64,000 bases of DNA from Pseudomonas sp. KU26590 (GTDB lineage Bacteria > Pseudomonadota > Gammaproteobacteria > Pseudomonadales > Pseudomonadaceae): positions 1,207,501-1,271,500 of the forward strand of contig NZ_CP110644.1 of assembly GCF_026153515.1 (NCBI RefSeq). The letters run 5' to 3'. The notes below the pieces were generated by a model. The model was not told the DNA's origin, made no database searches, and was given only the letters and a program-made list of their open reading frames with translations. Positions 60,599-64,000 of this stretch are shown here, piece after piece (position 1 is the first letter of the stretch; each line of letters starts with the position of its first letter). A program made the position numbers and the translations under genes.

Positions 60599-61879
60599 CT
60601 ACGGCAACTGATCATCCAGGTGCTTGTTCTTCCACGCGTCATTTCCCGGCAGTATCAGGTTCAGCACGATGGCGGTCACGGCGCAGAGCGCGATGCCTTT
60701 CATACCGAAATCATCAGGGCCGTTGCCGGTGCCGATCAGCACGCCGCCAATGCCGAACACCAGCGTGACGGACACGATGACCAGATTGCGCGCTTCGGCC
60801 AGATCAACCTTGTGGCGGATCAGCGTGTTCATGCCCACCGCCGCGATCGAGCCGAACAGCAGGCACAGAATCCCGCCCATGACCGGCACCGGAATGCTCT
60901 GCAGCAACGCGCCGAACTTGCCGACGAAGGCCAGGGTAATGGCGAAAACCGCCGCCCAGGTCATGATCTTCGGGTTGTAGTTTTTGGTCAGCATCACCGC
61001 GCCGGTTACTTCGGCGTAGGTGGTGTTGGGCGGGCCGCCGAAAGCGCCGGCCACAGTTGTCGCGATGCCGTCACCCAGCAAGGTGCGATGCAGGCCGGGT
61101 TTCTTCAGGTAATCGCGTCCCGTCACGCTGCCCACTGCAATCACGCCGCCGATGTGCTCGATGGCCGGGGCCAGCGCCACCGGCACGATGAACAGGATCG
61201 CCTGCCAGTTGAATTCCGGCGCCGTGAAGTGCGGCAACGCCAGCCATGGCGCGGCGGCAATCTTAGCCACATCCACCACGCCGAAATAGAACGACAGCGC
61301 AAAACCTACCAGCACGCCCGAGATGATCGGGACCAGGCGGAAGATGCCTTTGCCGAATACTGCAACGATCAAGGTCGTCAGCAGCGCCGCCATCGAAATG
61401 ATGATGGCGGTGTTGTACGGGATCAGCTCTGCGGCGCCGTCACCTGTCCGGCCCATGGCCATGTTGGCGGCAATGGGTGCCATCGCCAGACCAATGGAAA
61501 TGATCACCGGGCCAATCACTACCGGCGGCAGCAGGCGGTCGATGAACCCGGTGCCTTTGATCTTCACGGCCAGGCCAAGGAAGGTGTAGACGAAGCCCGC
61601 TGCCATGACGCCGCCCATGGTCGCCGCGAGGCCGAACTGGCCCTTGGCGAGAATGATCGGGGTAATGAAGGCAAAGCTCGACGCAAGGAAGACCGGCACC
61701 TGGCGCCCTGTCACCACTTGGAAGCACAGGGTGCCCAGGCCTGCCGTGAACAGCGCCACGTTAGGGTCGAGGCCGGTGATCAGCGGCATCAAGACCAGCG
61801 CGCCGAATGCCACGAACAGCATCTGCGCGCCCGACAATATCGTGCGCCAGAGTGGATCGTTGAACTCATCCGGCTTCAT
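60599..61879 (-). CDS. uraA: Uracil/xanthine permease (NCS2 family)
   Basis: A 426-residue inner-membrane symporter with about 12-14 hydrophobic segments. Family motifs around PALEHIGG-like APAIEHIGGVIAVG, GGPPNTTYAEVTGAV and the Gln/Glu substrate region are present, closest to UraA. It overlaps upp by one base, consistent with uracil uptake coupled to UMP formation. Confidence 0.93.
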   Translation of the reverse strand: MKPDEFNDPLWRTILSGAQMLFVAFGALVLMPLITGLDPNVALFTAGLGTLCFQVVTGRQVPVFLASSFAFITPIILAKGQFGLAATMGGVMAAGFVYTFLGLAVKIKGTGFIDRLLPPVVIGPVIISIGLAMAPIAANMAMGRTGDGAAELIPYNTAIIISMAALLTTLIVAVFGKGIFRLVPIISGVLVGFALSFYFGVVDVAKIAAAPWLALPHFTAPEFNWQAILFIVPVALAPAIEHIGGVIAVGSVTGRDYLKKPGLHRTLLGDGIATTVAGAFGGPPNTTYAEVTGAVMLTKNYNPKIMTWAAVFAITLAFVGKFGALLQSIPVPVMGGILCLLFGSIAAVGMNTLIRHKVDLAEARNLVIVSVTLVFGIGGVLIGTGNGPDDFGMKGIALCAVTAIVLNLILPGNDAWKNKHLDDQLP

Positions 61880-62517
61880 CAGGCGTCCTTCTGCTTGGTG
61901 CCGAAAATCTTGTCACCGGCGTCGCCCAGGCCCGGAATGATGTAGCCGTGTTCGTTCAGTTGCTGATCGATGGACGCGGTGTAGATATTGACGTCCGGGT
62001 GCGCCTTCTCGACGGTAGCGATGCCTTCCGGCGCGGCCACCAGGACCATCGCGCGAATGTCGCGGCAGCCGGCTTTTTTCAGCAGGTCGATGGTGGCGAC
62101 CATGGAAGCGCCGGTGGCGAGCATCGGGTCGATGATCAGCGCCAGACGCTGGTCGATCTCGGGGGCGAGCTTTTCCAGGTACGTGTGGGCTTCGAGGGTT
62201 TCTTCGTTGCGCGCGACGCCTACCGCGCTGACCTTGGCGCCGGGGATCAGGCTGAGCACGCCTTCAAGCATGCCGATGCCGGCCCGCAGGATTGGCACCA
62301 CGGTGATCTTCTTGCCGGCGATCTTCTCGACCTGGACCGTGCCGGCCCAGCCCTGAATGTCGTAGGTTTCCAGCGGCAGATCCTTGGTCGCTTCGTACGT
62401 CAGCAGCGCGCCGACTTCCTGAGCCAGTTCACGAAAATTCTTGGTGCTGATATCGGCACGGCGCATCAGGCCGAGCTTGTGGCGGATCAGCGGATGGCGG
62501 ATCTCACGAATGGGCAT
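61879..62517 (-). CDS. upp: Uracil phosphoribosyltransferase
   Basis: 212 residues from ATG 62517; the frame from 62544 lacks support. The PRPP loop is [11 protein letters not shown] (about 128-138) and the uracil-binding region near the C terminus is [16 protein letters not shown]. It converts uracil and PRPP to UMP. First gene of the upp-uraA operon, divergent from hpt. Confidence 0.96.
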   Translation of the reverse strand: MPIREIRHPLIRHKLGLMRRADISTKNFRELAQEVGALLTYEATKDLPLETYDIQGWAGTVQVEKIAGKKITVVPILRAGIGMLEGVLSLIPGAKVSAVGVARNEETLEAHTYLEKLAPEIDQRLALIIDPMLATGASMVATIDLLKKAGCRDIRAMVLVAAPEGIATVEKAHPDVNIYTASIDQQLNEHGYIIPGLGDAGDKIFGTKQKDA

Positions 62518-62714
62518 AGGGGAAAGGCTCCAGCGGGCGGGCAAAAAAAACGGCTTAGATTAATCTATTCAGCTGTAACTTGTCCTGACGGTTAGGTTCG
62601 GGCGCCGACATTTTTGGAACGGCAGTGCAACGTTAGTCCAGAAACACTTGCCCTGATGTCGGCGGATGCGTACCTTTGCCCGCTTTTCCTTACACAGCCC
62701 CCTTGGAGAGCGTC

Positions 62715-63272
62715 ATGTCCGCTGATCTCGAGCATATCCGTCAAGTCATGCGCGAGGCTGACTGCCTTTACAACGAGGCCGAAGTTGAAGCCTCCATCGC
62801 CCGCGTCGGCGAGCAAATCAATGGCGTGCTGGCCGACCGTAACCCGGTGGTATTTTGCGTGATGAACGGCGGCCTGATCTTCGCCGGCAAGCTGCTCACT
62901 CATCTGAACTTCCCGCTGGAAGCGTCCTACCTGCACGCCACCCGCTATCGCAACGAAACCAGCGGCGGTGACCTGTTCTGGAAAGCCAAGCCTGAAGTCT
63001 CGTTCATCGACCGCGATGTGCTGATCATCGACGACATCCTCGACGAAGGTCACACCCTCGGCGCGATCATCGACTTCTGCAAACATGCCGGTGCGCGTGC
63101 TGTTCACACCGCGGTGCTGATCGACAAGGACCACGACCGCAAAGCGCGTCCTGACCTGAAAGCCGATTTTGTCGGCCTGCCGTGCATCGACCGCTACATC
63201 TTCGGTTACGGCATGGACTACAAAGGCTACTGGCGCAACGCTGCCGGGATCTATGCCGTGAAGGGCATGTAA
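62715..63272 (+). CDS. hpt: Hypoxanthine-guanine phosphoribosyltransferase
   Basis: 185 residues from ATG 62715 (GGAGAG upstream). The PRPP motif is VLIIDDILDEGHTL (about 102-115), with GGLIFAGKL near the N terminus and a purine-binding C-terminal region. Salvages hypoxanthine and guanine. Divergent from upp, with about 200 bp between them. Confidence 0.93.
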   Translation: MSADLEHIRQVMREADCLYNEAEVEASIARVGEQINGVLADRNPVVFCVMNGGLIFAGKLLTHLNFPLEASYLHATRYRNETSGGDLFWKAKPEVSFIDRDVLIIDDILDEGHTLGAIIDFCKHAGARAVHTAVLIDKDHDRKARPDLKADFVGLPCIDRYIFGYGMDYKGYWRNAAGIYAVKGM

Positions 63273-63339
63273 CGAACCCCCGAACCGATCTACAGCTTCT
63301 GTGTCTGCCGAAGATCCTGGTGATTACCGGAGAGCTGTT

Positions 63340-63471
63340 GTAGGAGCGTGGCTTGTCCCGCGATCGGCGACGCAGTCGTCGTGAAGGCTGTGGCGCATTT
63401 GCTGATGCCATCAATCGTCTGGTCTGCTGCCGGTTCCCGGCAGATCGCGGGACAAGCCACGCTCCTACAGG
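63340..63471. repeat. Inverted REP pair
   Basis: TGTAGGAGCGTGGCTTGTCC and its reverse complement flank about 85 bp; the inner part GCGATC/GATCGC extends the pairing. It lies between hpt and the last gene. Confidence 0.9.
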
Positions 63472-63529
63472 TGTCCGGGTCAATGCGCGGCACATGCTAG
63501 AGTGCCCCCCACTTTTTCGGGAGGCGCCC

Positions 63530-64000
63530 ATGACGGTATCGTTTCGAAGTACCGCTGCGTTGATGTTGCTGTTGACGCTGCCACTCTCCGCGCTCGCCGA
63601 ACCCATGCACGCGCAGTACTTGCCGCCGGACGAGTTGTCCGTGCGCGAGGGCGAACCCGAGCAGCAGCAATTGCTGCAGATCACCGAGTATTCAGTGGTG
63701 GTGGGCAGCCAGCGCCAGTCCAATCAGCAGCCGATCCCGGTCACCTCGCCGCTGATCCTGCGGCTGAAGGGCAAGCCCATGAACAAGGGCGCGACCATCA
63801 CCGAAGTGCTGATCCACTTCGACGGCGAAAGCAAAAGCCTGAAGAAACCGACTTACGACGAACCTTCACGTACGTTGACGCTGTATTACCCGGCGATGCA
63901 ATACCGCGTGCTTGTGGATTTGCTGCGCAACGAAAAGGTCTACTGCCAGTTTCTCAGCTATGCCAACGGTCACGTCTGGGCCGACCTGCACACCGCCAGC
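63530..64000 (+). CDS. Secreted protein of unknown function, 3' end cut by the window
   Basis: 157 codons from ATG 63530 (GGAGG nearby) without a stop before the window ends. A signal peptide (FRSTAALMLLLTLPLSALA) is followed by a mature region beginning EPMHAQYLPPDEL, which looks beta-rich, with one Cys (VYCQFL). Periplasmic by prediction. I recognise no family. Confidence 0.8.
   Translation, partial: MTVSFRSTAALMLLLTLPLSALAEPMHAQYLPPDELSVREGEPEQQQLLQITEYSVVVGSQRQSNQQPIPVTSPLILRLKGKPMNKGATITEVLIHFDGESKSLKKPTYDEPSRTLTLYYPAMQYRVLVDLLRNEKVYCQFLSYANGHVWADLHTAS

Overview
The window is chromosomal DNA from a Pseudomonas, most likely of the P. fluorescens/P. syringae lineage. Gene order supports this: mksBEF, a TonB-like gene, rimI and a carbonic anhydrase gene in one block; ychF-pth-rplY-prs-tRNA-Gln-ispE-lolB-TPR gene, hemA-prfA-prmC-moeB-murI, and hemH-uraA-upp-hpt in another. 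Pseudomonas-type REP elements (TGTAGGAGCG...) are frequent. This is inference from the sequence alone; no database was searched.

Layout. 1-3590: the 3' part of an rRNA operon (end of tRNA-Ile, tRNA-Ala, 23S, 5S, terminator). 3.7-8.5 kb: mksF-mksE-mksB condensin operon (minus), running convergently into the rRNA operon. 8.6-11.2 kb: TonB-like gene, rimI, an acidic protein gene and a beta-carbonic anhydrase. 11.3-15 kb: unknown secreted protein, chemoreceptor, HD phosphohydrolase. 15.1-17.9 kb: zinc-type ABC importer behind a Zur-like palindrome, with an extra 45-codon membrane ORF coupled to the ATPase gene. 18-21.5 kb: flavin reductase, alpha-ketoglutaric semialdehyde dehydrogenase-type enzyme, an unknown protein and a 43-residue secreted peptide.

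21.5-28.7 kb is an accessory block lying between two near-identical terminator hairpins beside tRNA-Met. It holds a QseBC/PmrAB-like two-component system, divergent from a tightly packed operon of a PepSY protein, a b-type cytochrome, a BNR/sialidase-like protein, a membrane protein and an LtaS-like sulfatase. A second chemoreceptor and a methyltransferase follow.

32.3-39.9 kb is the most unusual part: an AT-rich, decayed integrative element. It carries an HNH-type protein, a hexanucleotide repeat, an AlpA-type regulator, a plasmid-type replication initiator (RPA family) broken by one in-frame amber codon, iteron-like repeats, an intact 805-residue RloC/PrrC-like ATPase (Walker A, CxxC hook, candidate R-x3-E...H nuclease triad), a convergent two-helix membrane protein, and the N-terminal stump of a P4-type integrase with its own nonsense codon. 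The mobility and replication genes are dead, while the probable defence gene is open.

39.9-52.4 kb returns to core genes for translation, PRPP and isoprenoid synthesis, lipoprotein sorting, the start of haem synthesis, release factor 1 with its methylase, and cell wall precursors, ending with PagL. 52.6-57.8 kb is a photolyase cluster: FAD oxidoreductase, Trp-rich protein, DUF523/DUF1722 protein, a MerR/LitR-like regulator, PhrB and YkgJ. Both its promoter regions carry a TTGTACAG motif. 58-64 kb has a TIGR01777 epimerase, hemH, a tandem REP array, uracil permease, upp, hpt and the start of a secreted protein cut by the window end.
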